The notes under the pieces: model-generated
The model's database searches: none
What the model saw: the letters and a program-made list of their open reading frames with translations, nothing else
Told to the model about the DNA's origin: nothing
Assembly: GCA_947624585.1 (NCBI GenBank)
Contig: CANQKZ010000002.1
Location: forward strand, 1-58,992
Direction of reading: 5' to 3'
Length of the DNA stretch: 58,992 bases
Origin: an uncultured Oscillospiraceae bacterium
Lineage (GTDB): Bacteria > Bacillota > Clostridia > Oscillospirales > Oscillospiraceae
Made by a program: the position numbers and the translations under genes
Shown here: in pieces, positions 1 through 8,006 of the stretch
How positions within the stretch are numbered: position 1 is the stretch's first letter
How the letters are laid out: each line of letters begins with the position of its first letter

Positions 1-343
1 TGGTTGCGCTTCCATTATAACACGTTTGGGTTATGCCTGCTTTTTTGGCTTTGTGCGGATTTGCTCATTTATAGAAATATACATTAAAAAATATACATAA
101 CGACCTCATAAAATCCCGGCGCTTGATAGAGGATAATCATGTCGTTGGCTTTGCTTCCGCAAGAGATCGAGGAGGGTTTTTCGAGTCCGGCTGTCGGATC
201 GCGCGGGGCGGTTCGCGGTGTCGGGGTGTGACGGGAATTGGTGGGATCAATATAAATCTCTAACCCGCTCCTCGCCGTCGGCTGTTTTCTTTTCCGCTCC
301 ATTCTGTGCCATACGATCATGCCCGCCTTTTGGGGCCGGGCCG
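1..343. other. Non-coding stretch at window start
   Basis: I see no convincing gene here. The reading frames present lack a ribosome binding site and have no recognisable domain. The stretch lies downstream of the minus-strand acyltransferase gene and shows no clear terminator hairpin with a T tail. Confidence 0.5.
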
Positions 344-1384
344 TTATTCCCTGCCGTGCCGGAGGCGGGCGCGGAGGGCCTTGACGGCGAGGGAAACGAG
401 GTGCAGGAGCGCCGCCAGAGCGGCGGAGGCGGCGATAACCAGAAGATGTGCGCCGTTCCCGTCCGGGAAGGTCCCCCGGGGCGCCAGGTACGTGCGGTAC
501 AGGTCGAAGCAGAGGATATGGGAGAGGTACATCTCAAAGGAGCATTCCCCCGCCTTTGCCAACGCGGCGGCCAGCCAGCGGGAGGGAGGGAGGCGGCGCG
601 TGAGGTGGAAGAGAGCGGAAATCAGCAGGCACAGGCCCGGGGTGATGAGGATGAAGGGATACCAGTAGAGGCCGTGGAACCAGAGATAGTCGGGCTGGTA
701 CGCATAGAAATACCGCAGCAGGAGGAGCCCCGCCACGGCGGCGGTCAGAAGTCCCAGCGCCCCGGCGGGGGTAACCCTCCGTTCCCGGTCCGAGGCAAGG
801 CGCGAGACGTACATCCCCACAGCAAAGACCGGGAACCGGGAGGCGATGATGATGCCGTCGGAGGTATTCCAGAAGGCCAGGGAGGCGGCAAAGAGAGCGG
901 CGATGAGCGCCAGGCCCTGGAGCGGGTTTTTCGTCCGCTCCACCATTGCCGCCAGGTACGGCGTCAGCAGGTAGGCGGTCAGGATACCGGTGATGTACCA
1001 GTTGAAGCTGACGCCGGAGGTGGAGTAGACCTGGATCATGAAGATGTTCCCCAACGCGGTGTACCAGGTCTGCTGGCCTGTGATCAGCTTGAAAGCGCAC
1101 CAGGCCAGGATGAAGGGCAGATACACCGGCAGGAGCCGCGCCAGGCGCCGCCGCATGAACGCCAGGGGATCGCGGTCCCGGATGTAGGAAGCGTACATCC
1201 CCAGGCCCGAGGCGAAGAAGAAGATGTCCACCCCGCCGTAGAGAAAGGTGTTCAGCTTGAGATACACCGGCCCCAGGTCCAGGGCCGCGTGGTAGAACAC
1301 CACCGCCACAATGGCGCACCCCATCCACACCGACCGGTACCCCGTCAACTCCCGGAGCGAAACGCCCCTCCGTCTGTCTTCCAT
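344..1384 (-). CDS. Acyltransferase family 3 membrane protein (OafA/YrhL-like)
   Basis: The protein is a multi-spanning membrane protein of the acyltransferase-3 type, which transfers acyl groups (often acetyl) to cell-surface polysaccharides or other envelope molecules. About ten hydrophobic segments are visible. Near the N-terminus comes a YHAALDLG segment, the position of the family's conserved histidine, followed by FFFASGLGMY. I prefer the second methionine, giving 346 residues, because GGAGG lies eight bases before it; the upstream in-frame ATG at 1399 overlaps that site. A remnant of a family 2 repeat lies just upstream at 1424-1438. Substrate unknown. The family call is solid, the specific role is not. 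Confidence 0.8.
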   Translation of the reverse strand: MEDRRRGVSLRELTGYRSVWMGCAIVAVVFYHAALDLGPVYLKLNTFLYGGVDIFFFASGLGMYASYIRDRDPLAFMRRRLARLLPVYLPFILAWCAFKLITGQQTWYTALGNIFMIQVYSTSGVSFNWYITGILTAYLLTPYLAAMVERTKNPLQGLALIAALFAASLAFWNTSDGIIIASRFPVFAVGMYVSRLASDRERRVTPAGALGLLTAAVAGLLLLRYFYAYQPDYLWFHGLYWYPFILITPGLCLLISALFHLTRRLPPSRWLAAALAKAGECSFEMYLSHILCFDLYRTYLAPRGTFPDGNGAHLLVIAASAALAALLHLVSLAVKALRARLRHGRE

Positions 1385-1423
1385 ACGATCCGCCTCCATT
1401 CCCCGCCGTGCGGGAGTACTTAA

Positions 1424-1438
1424 GGAACCTCCGAATAA
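1424..1438. repeat. Terminal remnant of a family 2 element
   Basis: GGAACCTCCGAATAA matches the terminal inverted repeat of the family 2 elements at 12352, 18251 and 38830. No rest of the element is visible, so this is a solo end left by decay, or chance over a short match. Confidence 0.45.
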
Positions 1439-1525
1439 TCAAAGGTATGTTACCACGGATCGCCCCGTTTTGCAATACGAAGCCGCAGAAAAATCGGCGG
1501 AGCAGTCATGCCCCGCCGCGTCCCC

Positions 1526-2122
1526 TCACCTGTCGAAAGAGGGGTTCATGAAATATACGTTTTTCTGATCCAACATCTCCATGGCCCGACCAAGCGCTTC
1601 ACCGAAACGCTGGAAGTGGACCACCTCGCGTTCGCGGAGGAACTTCATCACGTTGTTCACGTCCGGGTCGTCGGAGAGGCGGAGGATGTTGTCATAGGTG
1701 GTGCGGGCTTTCTGCTCGGCGCCCATGTCCTCGGTGAGGTCGGTGATGGTGTCGCCCTTGACGCCGATGGTGGCGGCTGTCCAGGGAGTACCGGAGGCAA
1801 ACTGGGGATAGATCCCGGCGGTGTGGTCCACGAAGTAGGTGTCGAACCCAGCCTTTTTGATCTCCTCCGGCGTCATCTCCCGGGTCAGCTGATGGACCAC
1901 GGCGGCCACCATCTCAAAGTGCCCCAGCTCCTCCACCCCGATGTCCGTCAGCAGCCCCCGCAGCTCCGGCGTAGGCATGGAGTACCTCTGGCTCAGATAC
2001 CGCAACGACGCGGCAAGCTCGCCGTCCGGTCCCCCATACTGGCTAATGATAAATTTAGCCAGCGCCGGGTTGGTGTTTTTGATCTTTACGGGATATTGAA
2101 GGCTTTTTATATAAGAAAACAT
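1526..2122 (-). CDS. cotJC: CotJC, manganese-catalase-like spore coat protein
   Basis: This 198-residue protein matches CotJC, a spore coat component of the manganese catalase (ferritin-like) family. The N-terminal MFSYIKSLQYPVKIKN and the internal GVEELGHFEMV segment, with its metal-binding Glu and His, are characteristic; REREVVHFQRFGEAL supplies a second Glu/His pair. In Bacillus the cotJABC operon is transcribed in the mother cell under sigma-E. Here cotJC starts two bases after the stop of the cotJA-cotJB fusion, so the genes are probably translationally coupled. Catalase activity is inferred from the family only. Confidence 0.93.
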   Translation of the reverse strand: MFSYIKSLQYPVKIKNTNPALAKFIISQYGGPDGELAASLRYLSQRYSMPTPELRGLLTDIGVEELGHFEMVAAVVHQLTREMTPEEIKKAGFDTYFVDHTAGIYPQFASGTPWTAATIGVKGDTITDLTEDMGAEQKARTTYDNILRLSDDPDVNNVMKFLREREVVHFQRFGEALGRAMEMLDQKNVYFMNPSFDR

Positions 2123-2124
2123 AC

Positions 2125-2598
2125 TTATTTACCCGTCCTTTCGCAATATTCCCAGGGCCAGGGACCGTCCGGCCAGGTGTATTTGTCGCAATTTTCCAGG
2201 TCCTCCAGGGTCAGGGGCCCGTATAGCTTTGTGTACCGGGCCATACCCTCCCGCTTCAGCGCCAGGGTGTCGCGCAGGGCCTTGAAGGCTTCCCTGTCGT
2301 CGGGGTGGGTGTCCAGGTAGAGTTGCAGCTCCTTGGCCATGAAGGCCAGGGCCATCAGCTCCCCCAGGGGCGTCCCGGCGTAGGGGTTCGTCTTGTTTAC
2401 CATGTTCATAAAGGGCAGGTCCAGGCCGGGGAAGAGGGTCCCACGGTTCAGGGCCTCCTCCGGGGCGTACATGGGCGGGTTCATACCCTGGGGCGGCACC
2501 CAGGAGGTGGCCAGAGGCGCGCACATGGGCAGCGCCCCGCATTTGTACCCGCAGTCGGAGCCCATCTCGGGGCCCATTTCGGGCTTCACTTTTTCCAA
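2125..2598 (-). CDS. CotJA-CotJB fusion, spore coat protein
   Basis: One 157-residue frame carries two coat proteins that are separate in Bacillus. Residues about 30-63 resemble CotJA (WVPPQ, then APEEALNRGTLFPGLDLPF). Residues about 78-150 resemble CotJB (LQLYLDTHPDDREAF, YGPLTLEDL, GPWPWE ending). The first 28 residues are rich in Met and Cys. I place the start at a TTG with GGAGG eight bases upstream; the in-frame TTG at 2613 would overlap that site. The gene is followed directly by cotJC, keeping the order A-B-C. Both parts are readable without a frameshift. Confidence 0.85.
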   Translation of the reverse strand: MEKVKPEMGPEMGSDCGYKCGALPMCAPLATSWVPPQGMNPPMYAPEEALNRGTLFPGLDLPFMNMVNKTNPYAGTPLGELMALAFMAKELQLYLDTHPDDREAFKALRDTLALKREGMARYTKLYGPLTLEDLENCDKYTWPDGPWPWEYCERTGK

Positions 2599-2741
2599 AG
2601 CTGTTTCCTCCAAATATTTTGTGGCCGCGCTTTCGCGTCCAAGACATTCTATTCCGCCGGGACCGTTTTGCCTCTCGGACGGAGGGCGGTTTTACCCTGT
2701 AAAGAAGCGATGGAGCGGTTCGTTTCGCAAAGAATGTTTAA

Positions 2742-2899
2742 TACTAATATTCAATTAAAGCAAGACATTCGCGACGGTCTTTTTCGCGTCAAGCTTCGTC
2801 ATGCGGTTTGGAAATACATACAGTATTCCCTGCGCCGTCTTCCTCGCCTGACACGAAAATCCTCGCCGCTCACTGTCTTCTTTTGATTGAATATTAGTA
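2742..2899. repeat. Family 1 element, full-length copy (158 bp)
   Basis: The element begins TACTAATATTCAATTAAA and ends in the inverted complement TTGATTGAATATTAGTA. The interior contains the core GAAATACATACAGTATTCC, seen in the other copies. It has no coding capacity. It lies upstream of the cotJ operon, between it and spoIVA. No target duplication is visible. Confidence 0.85.
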
Positions 2900-3033
2900 T
2901 AAATAAATTCAGATTTGGCGTATCAAAGTGTCGCTTTTTGGAATAATTTCAAAAACATCTCCGATCGTTGAACAGTTCTCAATCAAAAACCGATCCCCAT
3001 GCCGGTACACCACCGACATAGGGAACATATAAA

Positions 3034-3059
3034 GGCCGGTGGACATACGCCCACCGGCC
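3034..3059 (-). terminator. Rho-independent terminator of spoIVA
   Basis: GGCCGGTGG pairs with CCACCGGCC around an eight-base loop. Read on the minus strand the hairpin is followed by TTTATAT. It starts 18 bases after the spoIVA stop codon. Confidence 0.8.
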
Positions 3060-3076
3060 CTCATTTATTCACTTGA

Positions 3077-4555
3077 TTACAGGATGATGCAGATGAGTCC
3101 TCCGCAGCCGTCGTTGATGATGCGGCCGATGGTGCCCCGGAGCTTGGTCTGGACCTCCGGGGGCATTTTGCGGATCTTGGTCTGCAATCCCTCGGCGGCG
3201 ATCTCGTGGAGGGATTTGCCGAAGAGGTTGGACTCCCAGATCTTCCCTGTATCCCCCTCGAACTCCTGCAAAAGGAAGTTGATCACGTCCTCGCTGGACC
3301 GCTCGCCGCCCAACGCCGGAGAAACCTCGGTCACAGTGTCCACGCCGATCATGTGGATGCTGGGGGCGCTGGCCTTCAGGCGGACGGAGTACTTTCCCGC
3401 CTTTTTGACGATCTCCGGCTCCTGCAATGTCAGCTCCCGAATGTCCGGCATCACCACGCCGTAGCCCCGCTCCCGCACGTCGCGGAGGGCCTCGGCCACC
3501 TTGTCGTACTCTGCCTTTATCTGGGACAGCTCCTTCAAAAGGGCTATGAGGTCCCCGTCGTCGCCGATCTTGAAGCCCGACATCTCCCCCACCGTCTCGT
3601 AGAAGAGGCTGCGGGGCATATTGATGACCACACCCGCCCGGCCGGTGCCCATGTCCACGCTTTTGAGCTCCGCGCCGGTGACGCTCCCGGAGGAGGCCAG
3701 GGCGGCGGCGAAAGCGGGGAGGTCCCGGATGAGCTTCGCGTTTTCCGCCGCCTCACGCAGAGAGCGGTAGACCTCCGTCTTCAGGGGGTCGTCCCTGCCC
3801 AACGCGCCCAGCCAGGAGGGCAGCCAGACGCCGATCTCGCTGACCGGGAACTGGCCCAGCACCGCCTTTATGATCTCCGCCACGTCCGATTCCGAAAGCG
3901 CCATACAGTTGACGGCCAGGCACTCCACGCCGTAGGACTCCGAAAGCTCCTCCCGCAGGGCCCGCGTCTCCTCCGCCTCCGGGTGGGCGGAATTGAGGAG
4001 GAGCACGAAGGGCTTGCCGAGAGCGGTGAGCTCGCTGACCACCCGTGCCTCCGCCTGGGCGTACGCCTCCCGGGGCAGGTCCGTGACCGACCCGTCGGTG
4101 GTGACGGCCACGCCGATGGTGGAGTGCTCCGCGATGACCCGCCGGGTGCCCACCTCGGCGGCCCGGCGCATGGGGATCTCCTCCTCGAACCAGGGCGTGG
4201 TCACCATCCGCTCCGCCCCGTCCTCGGTGTCCCCCAGGGCGCCGTCCACCATATAGCCCACGCAGTCCACCAGCCGCACGGACACGGAGGTGTCCCCGTC
4301 CAGCGCCACGGAGACCGCCTCCTCCGGCACAAATTTCGGCTCCGCCGTCATAATGGTCCTGCCGGAACCGGACTGGGGCAGCTCATCCTGGGCGCGCTGC
4401 CGCACGTAGGCGTTTTCGATGTTGGGCAGGACCATGGTCTCCATGAACCTCTTGATGAAGGTGGACTTGCCCGTGCGCACGGGCCCCACCACGCCGATGT
4501 ATATGTCTCCGCCCGTCCGAAGGGCGATGTCCTCATAAAATTTGCTTTTTTCCAA
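3077..4555 (-). CDS. spoIVA: SpoIVA, spore coat morphogenetic ATPase
   Basis: SpoIVA polymerises on the outer forespore membrane using ATP and forms the base layer on which the coat assembles. At 492 residues it has the same length as the Bacillus protein. A Walker A motif GPVRTGKST is at residues 24-32, followed by a TRAFAC-type GTPase-like fold with DCVGYMVDGA and a TDGSVTDLPR stretch. The C-terminal tail, needed for membrane anchoring in Bacillus, is present (ends GGLICIIL). The start is a TTG with AGGGGG eight bases upstream. A sigma-E-like promoter at 4597-4626 fits mother-cell expression. Confidence 0.97.
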   Translation of the reverse strand: MEKSKFYEDIALRTGGDIYIGVVGPVRTGKSTFIKRFMETMVLPNIENAYVRQRAQDELPQSGSGRTIMTAEPKFVPEEAVSVALDGDTSVSVRLVDCVGYMVDGALGDTEDGAERMVTTPWFEEEIPMRRAAEVGTRRVIAEHSTIGVAVTTDGSVTDLPREAYAQAEARVVSELTALGKPFVLLLNSAHPEAEETRALREELSESYGVECLAVNCMALSESDVAEIIKAVLGQFPVSEIGVWLPSWLGALGRDDPLKTEVYRSLREAAENAKLIRDLPAFAAALASSGSVTGAELKSVDMGTGRAGVVINMPRSLFYETVGEMSGFKIGDDGDLIALLKELSQIKAEYDKVAEALRDVRERGYGVVMPDIRELTLQEPEIVKKAGKYSVRLKASAPSIHMIGVDTVTEVSPALGGERSSEDVINFLLQEFEGDTGKIWESNLFGKSLHEIAAEGLQTKIRKMPPEVQTKLRGTIGRIINDGCGGLICIIL

Positions 4556-4596
4556 GCTCCGTTCCCCCTGTCAGCAGCATTTCCGCGGTCTACAAA

Positions 4597-4626
4597 ATTG
4601 TATGGGACGGGGGTGGAAGTTATGAC
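4597..4626 (-). promoter_or_regulatory. Sigma-E-type promoter of spoIVA
   Basis: On the minus strand GTCATAACTT is followed, after twelve bases, by CATACAAT. These closely match the sigma-E -35 (GTCATATT) and -10 (CATACAAT) consensus known from Bacillus. It lies about 42 bases before the spoIVA start. Confidence 0.7.
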
Positions 4627-4659
4627 AGGAAACGAAAAAGAGGGCGCGGCGGGCGCTTC

Positions 4660-5015
4660 TGCAAGCCGTCCATGTTGGAAAGCCCGCCCACCGGCGTGGC
4701 GGCGTCGTGGCCCCGGTAGAGCATATTGGTCCAGCCCCCGTCCTCCGGGCAAGGCAGGTTCTCCACCCGCCAGATGCCCTCCAAGGAGATCGCATGGTCC
4801 GGGTCCACGGCGCGGACGGCGTCGATCGTCTCCCGGTACGTGTCGTTGATCCGCCGCCAGGCGGCGTCCCGGGGGGACTTGTAGTTGGGCTCCGACTCGA
4901 AGCCGTCGTTGTTCCGGGGCTCGTTCATCAGGTCGCAGGCGGCCACGGCGGGTTCACCCTTACAGCGCTCCTGGATGAGCCAGCCGCGCAGACGGACCTC
5001 TTTGCGCCGCGTGCG
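4660..5015 (-). pseudogene. Decayed fragment of a GH5-like glycoside hydrolase
   Basis: A minus-strand frame encodes about 115 residues resembling the middle of a cellulase-type family 5 hydrolase: an ERCKGEPAVAACDLMNEPRN segment with the acid/base Glu of the NEP motif, then TYRETIDAVRAVDPDHAISLEGIW and a WTNMLYR segment. The N-terminal barrel and the nucleophile-bearing C-terminal part are missing. The upstream side runs into a partial family 1 element, and the downstream side overlaps the spoIVA promoter region. I read it as a remnant of a gene broken by repeat insertion. The GH5 assignment rests on short motifs. Confidence 0.6.
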
Positions 5016-5030
5016 GTTAGGGCCGAGCCG

Positions 5031-5103
5031 GGCAGCGCGGTCTTCCTCGCCCGACGCAAAAAATCCTCGCCGCTCGGTGTCTCCTTTCAATTGAATATCA
5101 GTA
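5031..5103. repeat. Family 1 element, truncated (right half)
   Basis: The sequence matches the right half of family 1, ending TTGAATATCAGTA. The left half is missing and is replaced by the GH5 fragment. Confidence 0.7.
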
Positions 5104-5112
5104 TAAGACACA

Positions 5113-5163
5113 CCTTTTTTGCCTTCATCCGGCGAAAAATCCGCCGCCGATCCCGGCGCTTCA
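5113..5163. repeat. Family 2 element fragment
   Basis: The stretch with TTGCCTTCATCCGGCGAAAA matches the interior of the family 2 copy at 12352-12512. It directly follows the family 1 fragment, the same pairing of families seen at 12.3-12.8 kb. Confidence 0.55.
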
Positions 5164-5183
5164 ATCGGGATCCTCCCGAAAGC

Positions 5184-6038
5184 TCACAGCGCATACCTCC
5201 TCTTCACAGCCTCCAGCACCGTCAGGGCCTCCGCCGGGACCGCCAATTCATCGGAATTCAGCTGCCCCAGCGTCGCCCTTTTGTTCCTCCCGTGGTAGTC
5301 GCTGCCGCCGGAGACAAGAAGTCCGTGGGCCCGGGCCGTCTTCTCCAGCATACGGCACCGCTCCGGGGCGTATTTGGAGTACCAGCACTCCATCCCCGTG
5401 ATCCCGGCGTCCAGCAGTTCACGGAGCTGTACGCGCAATTCCTCCGGCGTCAGCTCCCGCTTGCCCTCCTCGCCCATGGGGTGGGCCCAGACGGCTTCGC
5501 CCCCGGCGGCGCGGATGGCCGCGGCGGCCCCGCCCGCCTCCACCCGATCGTTGGGAGTGGGGCAGGGATCCACGATCTCCCTGATCGCCGTGTCCCGGTC
5601 CGGCGCAAAGCCGTATCGGGACAGCAGAGCCCCCAGGTGGGGCTTCCCGGCGCTGGGCATGGCCCGCAGGGCGGCCAGCTCCTCCTCCGGGAACCCGTAC
5701 CCGCGACGCCGCAGATATTCGATGCGCGCCTCCAGCTTTGCCCGCCGGAGAGCGGCGGCCTCCTCTAAAAGAGCGCGGAAGGCCGGATGGCCGATCTCGT
5801 ATCCCAGGCCCAATATATGGCATTTTTCCGACGCGGTCCAGGCGCTGACCTCGATCCCGGGAATCAGCGCTATCCCCTCCACCGGCGCCGCCGTCAGCTC
5901 GCGGACTCCCTCCGCCGTGTCGTGGTCGGTGATTGCCAGAACAGCGATCCCGGCGGCTTTGGCCTTTCGCGCCAGCTCCGGCGGCGTATCCGTCCCGTCG
6001 GAGGCGGTGGAGTGTGTGTGCAGGTCGATCGTTACCAT
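5184..6038 (-). CDS. PHP-domain phosphoesterase (YciV/RNase AM-like)
   Basis: The 284-residue protein carries the PHP metal-binding motifs in order: HTHSTASDG at residues 6-14, ITDHDTAEG, PGIEVSA, an AHPMG segment and GSDYHG near the C-terminus. This architecture matches the YciV/TrpH group, which hydrolyses nucleoside 3',5'-bisphosphates or trims RNA 5' ends. The start has GAGGG six bases upstream. The gene lies downstream of nif3 and trmK on the same strand, and a structured stretch at 6062-6120 separates it from nif3. The substrate cannot be read from the sequence. Confidence 0.87.
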   Translation of the reverse strand: MVTIDLHTHSTASDGTDTPPELARKAKAAGIAVLAITDHDTAEGVRELTAAPVEGIALIPGIEVSAWTASEKCHILGLGYEIGHPAFRALLEEAAALRRAKLEARIEYLRRRGYGFPEEELAALRAMPSAGKPHLGALLSRYGFAPDRDTAIREIVDPCPTPNDRVEAGGAAAAIRAAGGEAVWAHPMGEEGKRELTPEELRVQLRELLDAGITGMECWYSKYAPERCRMLEKTARAHGLLVSGGSDYHGRNKRATLGQLNSDELAVPAEALTVLEAVKRRYAL

Positions 6039-6061
6039 TCAAATCCCTCTCTTCGCGGCGA

Positions 6062-6120
6062 TCCGTCCCCGAAAAGCTTTGATGAAATTCTCCCGGCGGA
6101 GAAACCGGCTCGGGGACGGA
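6062..6120 (-). other. Nested hairpin before the PHP gene
   Basis: TCCGTCCCCGA pairs with TCGGGGACGGA over eleven bases, and the loop holds a second hairpin (TTCTCC with GGAGAA). It ends about 24 bases before the PHP start codon on the minus strand. It lacks a T tail, so it could be leader structure or a weak terminator of nif3. Confidence 0.45.
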
Positions 6121-6140
6121 ACATCAGTCGGGAACCTTCT

Positions 6141-6926
6141 TTATGCGTATTCCCGTTCCTGACAGGAATAAAAACGCTCCGGCTGGGTGTGGACCTCGCT
6201 TATGCGCACGTCCACCTTCGGAAATGCCTCCGCGATGAGGGAGGCTAGCACCGGGACCACCACGTTTTCGGTGGAGAAGTGGCCCGCGTCGATGAGGTTG
6301 ACGCCCAGCTCCCGGGCGTCGATGAACTGGTGGTGCTTCACGTCGGCGGTGACGTAGGTGTCCGCGCCCGCCTCAACGGCCTCGGTCATCTCGTTCCCCC
6401 CGGCTCCGCCCAGAACGGCCACGCGGCGGACGGGCCTGCCCGCGTCTACGAACCGGAGGCCCCCGGCGCCCAGGGCGGTCTTGACGTGGGCCATGAACTC
6501 CGCGAGGCTCTGCTCCGGCGCCCAGCCCACGCGGCCGCACCGCTCCGCGCCGAAGGGCTCCGCGTCCGCGATGCCCAGGGTCTCGCACAGGGCGTCGTTG
6601 ACGCCGCCGGGGGCGATGTCCAGATTCGTGTGCATACAGACGGCGGCCATCCCCGCCCGCGCAAGGCGCAGGACCCGCGCTCCGGTGGTGTCCGAGTCCG
6701 TCACGTTCTTCAGCTCGAAGAACATGGGGTGGTGGGAGACGATGAGGTCCGCCCCCAGCCGCTCCGCCTCGCTTATCACCTCCTGGGTGATGTCCAGGGC
6801 GCAGAGGACCGTGTCGACCTCATCCTCCCAGGAGCCCACTAGGAGGCCCACGTTGTCGAAGCCCAGCTTCAGCTCCACCGGGGCCAGCTCGGCTATTTTT
6901 TCGTAGATATCGCTCACTCTTGCCAT
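6141..6926 (-). CDS. Nif3-like dinuclear metal-centre protein (DUF34)
   Basis: This 261-residue protein belongs to the NIF3/YqfO (DUF34) family, which forms hexamers with a dimetal site and has been linked to GTP cyclohydrolase I-like or metal-insertion roles. Visible motifs are GFDNVGLLVG near residues 23-32, ALDIT, the metal-site SHHPMFF, HTNLD and, near the C-terminus, DAGHFSTE. Length fits the short form without the inserted CutA-like domain. It overlaps the end of trmK by 13 bases, a conserved Firmicutes pair. GGAGG lies seven bases before the ATG. Confidence 0.92.
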   Translation of the reverse strand: MARVSDIYEKIAELAPVELKLGFDNVGLLVGSWEDEVDTVLCALDITQEVISEAERLGADLIVSHHPMFFELKNVTDSDTTGARVLRLARAGMAAVCMHTNLDIAPGGVNDALCETLGIADAEPFGAERCGRVGWAPEQSLAEFMAHVKTALGAGGLRFVDAGRPVRRVAVLGGAGGNEMTEAVEAGADTYVTADVKHHQFIDARELGVNLIDAGHFSTENVVVPVLASLIAEAFPKVDVRISEVHTQPERFYSCQEREYA

Positions 6927-7597
6927 TTTTCAACCTCCCGCAGATCGCGTTCCAGCAAAGATCTCCGCGTCTTCAGCGCCAGCGCTTCCGTCCCGCCAGA
7001 GTCCTTCGCCCTCTCCAGGCCCTCCAGGACCTTCTCCACCCGGCCGATCTCCTGCTCCAGACAGGGCCTGAGGAGCGGGTCCCGGGCGTCGAACAGCGCC
7101 TTTTTCAGGCCGAACTCCTCCCCGTACACACCGGGCAGCGCCTCGAAGGCCGCGTACATCCTCCCCGCGTCCCGGCACAGCACCGCCCGGCCGCAGCCAT
7201 ACCCCCCGGAGCGGAGAAAGGCGGTGAGCTCCCCGACCTTGCTCTGGGGCTGGAGGATCAGCCGGGGCTCCCGGCTCCAGCGCAGGTCCCGGAGTATGTC
7301 CCGGACGGTCTCGCCGCCCATCCCCGCCATCACCACGGTGTCAAACTCCCCCGGCACGCTCTTGAGGCCATCGGACAGGTAAAATTCGATCCTCTCCTCC
7401 AACCCCCGCTCCCTGGCGGAGCACCGGGCGGTCCAGAGGGGCCCGGCGTTGATGTCCGACGCCGCCACACGGGCGAAAGCGCCGGACTGGACCAGGTACA
7501 CCGGCAGATATCCGTGGTCCGTGCCCACGTCGATGACGCTCTCCCCCGTCCCCGCGAGGGCCGCCACGGCGGCCAGCCTCGGCGACAGTCTGATCAT
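6914..7597 (-). CDS. trmK: tRNA (adenine-22-N1)-methyltransferase TrmK
   Basis: TrmK methylates N1 of adenine 22 in tRNA using S-adenosylmethionine. The 227-residue protein shows the SAM-binding motif VIDVGTDHGYLP (residues about 21-32), the ASDIN acidic loop, the VMAGMGGE segment and LQPQSKV, all typical of the TrmK/YqfN family. The long helical C-terminus matches the coiled-coil domain of TrmK. It is the first gene of the overlapping trmK-nif3 pair. Confidence 0.93.
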   Translation of the reverse strand: MIRLSPRLAAVAALAGTGESVIDVGTDHGYLPVYLVQSGAFARVAASDINAGPLWTARCSARERGLEERIEFYLSDGLKSVPGEFDTVVMAGMGGETVRDILRDLRWSREPRLILQPQSKVGELTAFLRSGGYGCGRAVLCRDAGRMYAAFEALPGVYGEEFGLKKALFDARDPLLRPCLEQEIGRVEKVLEGLERAKDSGGTEALALKTRRSLLERDLREVEKWQE

Positions 7598-7623
7598 ATC
7601 GGTTCACCCCCATAAAGCGGAGG

Positions 7624-7642
7624 GCGGACAACCCGTCCGCCC
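7624..7642 (-). terminator. Possible terminator after the DUF1858 gene
   Basis: GGCGGAC pairs with GTCCGCC about 20 bases after the stop codon of the DUF1858 gene. There is no good T tail on the minus strand, so the call is weak. Confidence 0.35.
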
Positions 7643-7660
7643 CGTTAAAGTTTTGTTCCC

Positions 7661-7864
7661 TCACGCCTCGGAGGCCAGGAAGCTGTTGAGCTCCTCCATG
7701 AAGTCGTCCGGGTCCACGCCGTGGGTCATGCACGCCTGCTCGATGGTCTCGCCGGTGGCGAAGGCACAGCCCAGGCAGTGCATACCGATGTTCAGGAAGA
7801 GCGGCTGGGCCTGGGGCGCCTTCATCATGACCTCGGCAACGATGGTATCTTTTGTAAATGTCAT
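7661..7864 (-). CDS. DUF1858-domain small protein
   Basis: A 67-residue protein with the DUF1858 pattern: an N-terminal TFTKDTIVAEVMMK, then the MHCLGCAFATGETIEQAC segment with paired cysteines. Members are small, often linked to hybrid-cluster or redox proteins; the function is unknown. GGAGG lies eight bases before the ATG. It stands alone between trmK and the conserved unknown gene at 8007. Confidence 0.88.
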   Translation of the reverse strand: MTFTKDTIVAEVMMKAPQAQPLFLNIGMHCLGCAFATGETIEQACMTHGVDPDDFMEELNSFLASEA

Positions 7865-7961
7865 AAAAATGACCTCCCTGTCTCAAATTCAACCTTATTA
7901 TACCCCCGCGCTTCCGTAAATTCAATAGGGAAATTTGCGGTTCCCGCCGGGTTCTTCCAAC

Positions 7962-7987
7962 AAAAAAGGCGGCCCCACAGGGGCCGC
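7962..7987 (-). terminator. Strong rho-independent terminator
   Basis: GCGGCCCC pairs with GGGGCCGC; on the minus strand it is followed by C and TTTTTTG. It ends transcription of the gene at 8007-8825. Confidence 0.92.
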
Positions 7988-8006
7988 TGGAAGCTGCGGG
8001 AGCGGA

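Noticed and set aside
84..320. 78-codon minus-strand frame at the window start
   Set aside because: No ribosome binding site, no recognisable domain and an odd composition.
3206..4849. Long plus-strand frame opposite spoIVA
   Set aside because: The minus strand carries a full-length SpoIVA with promoter and terminator; the plus frame is His/Gly/Val-rich low-complexity sequence without motifs.
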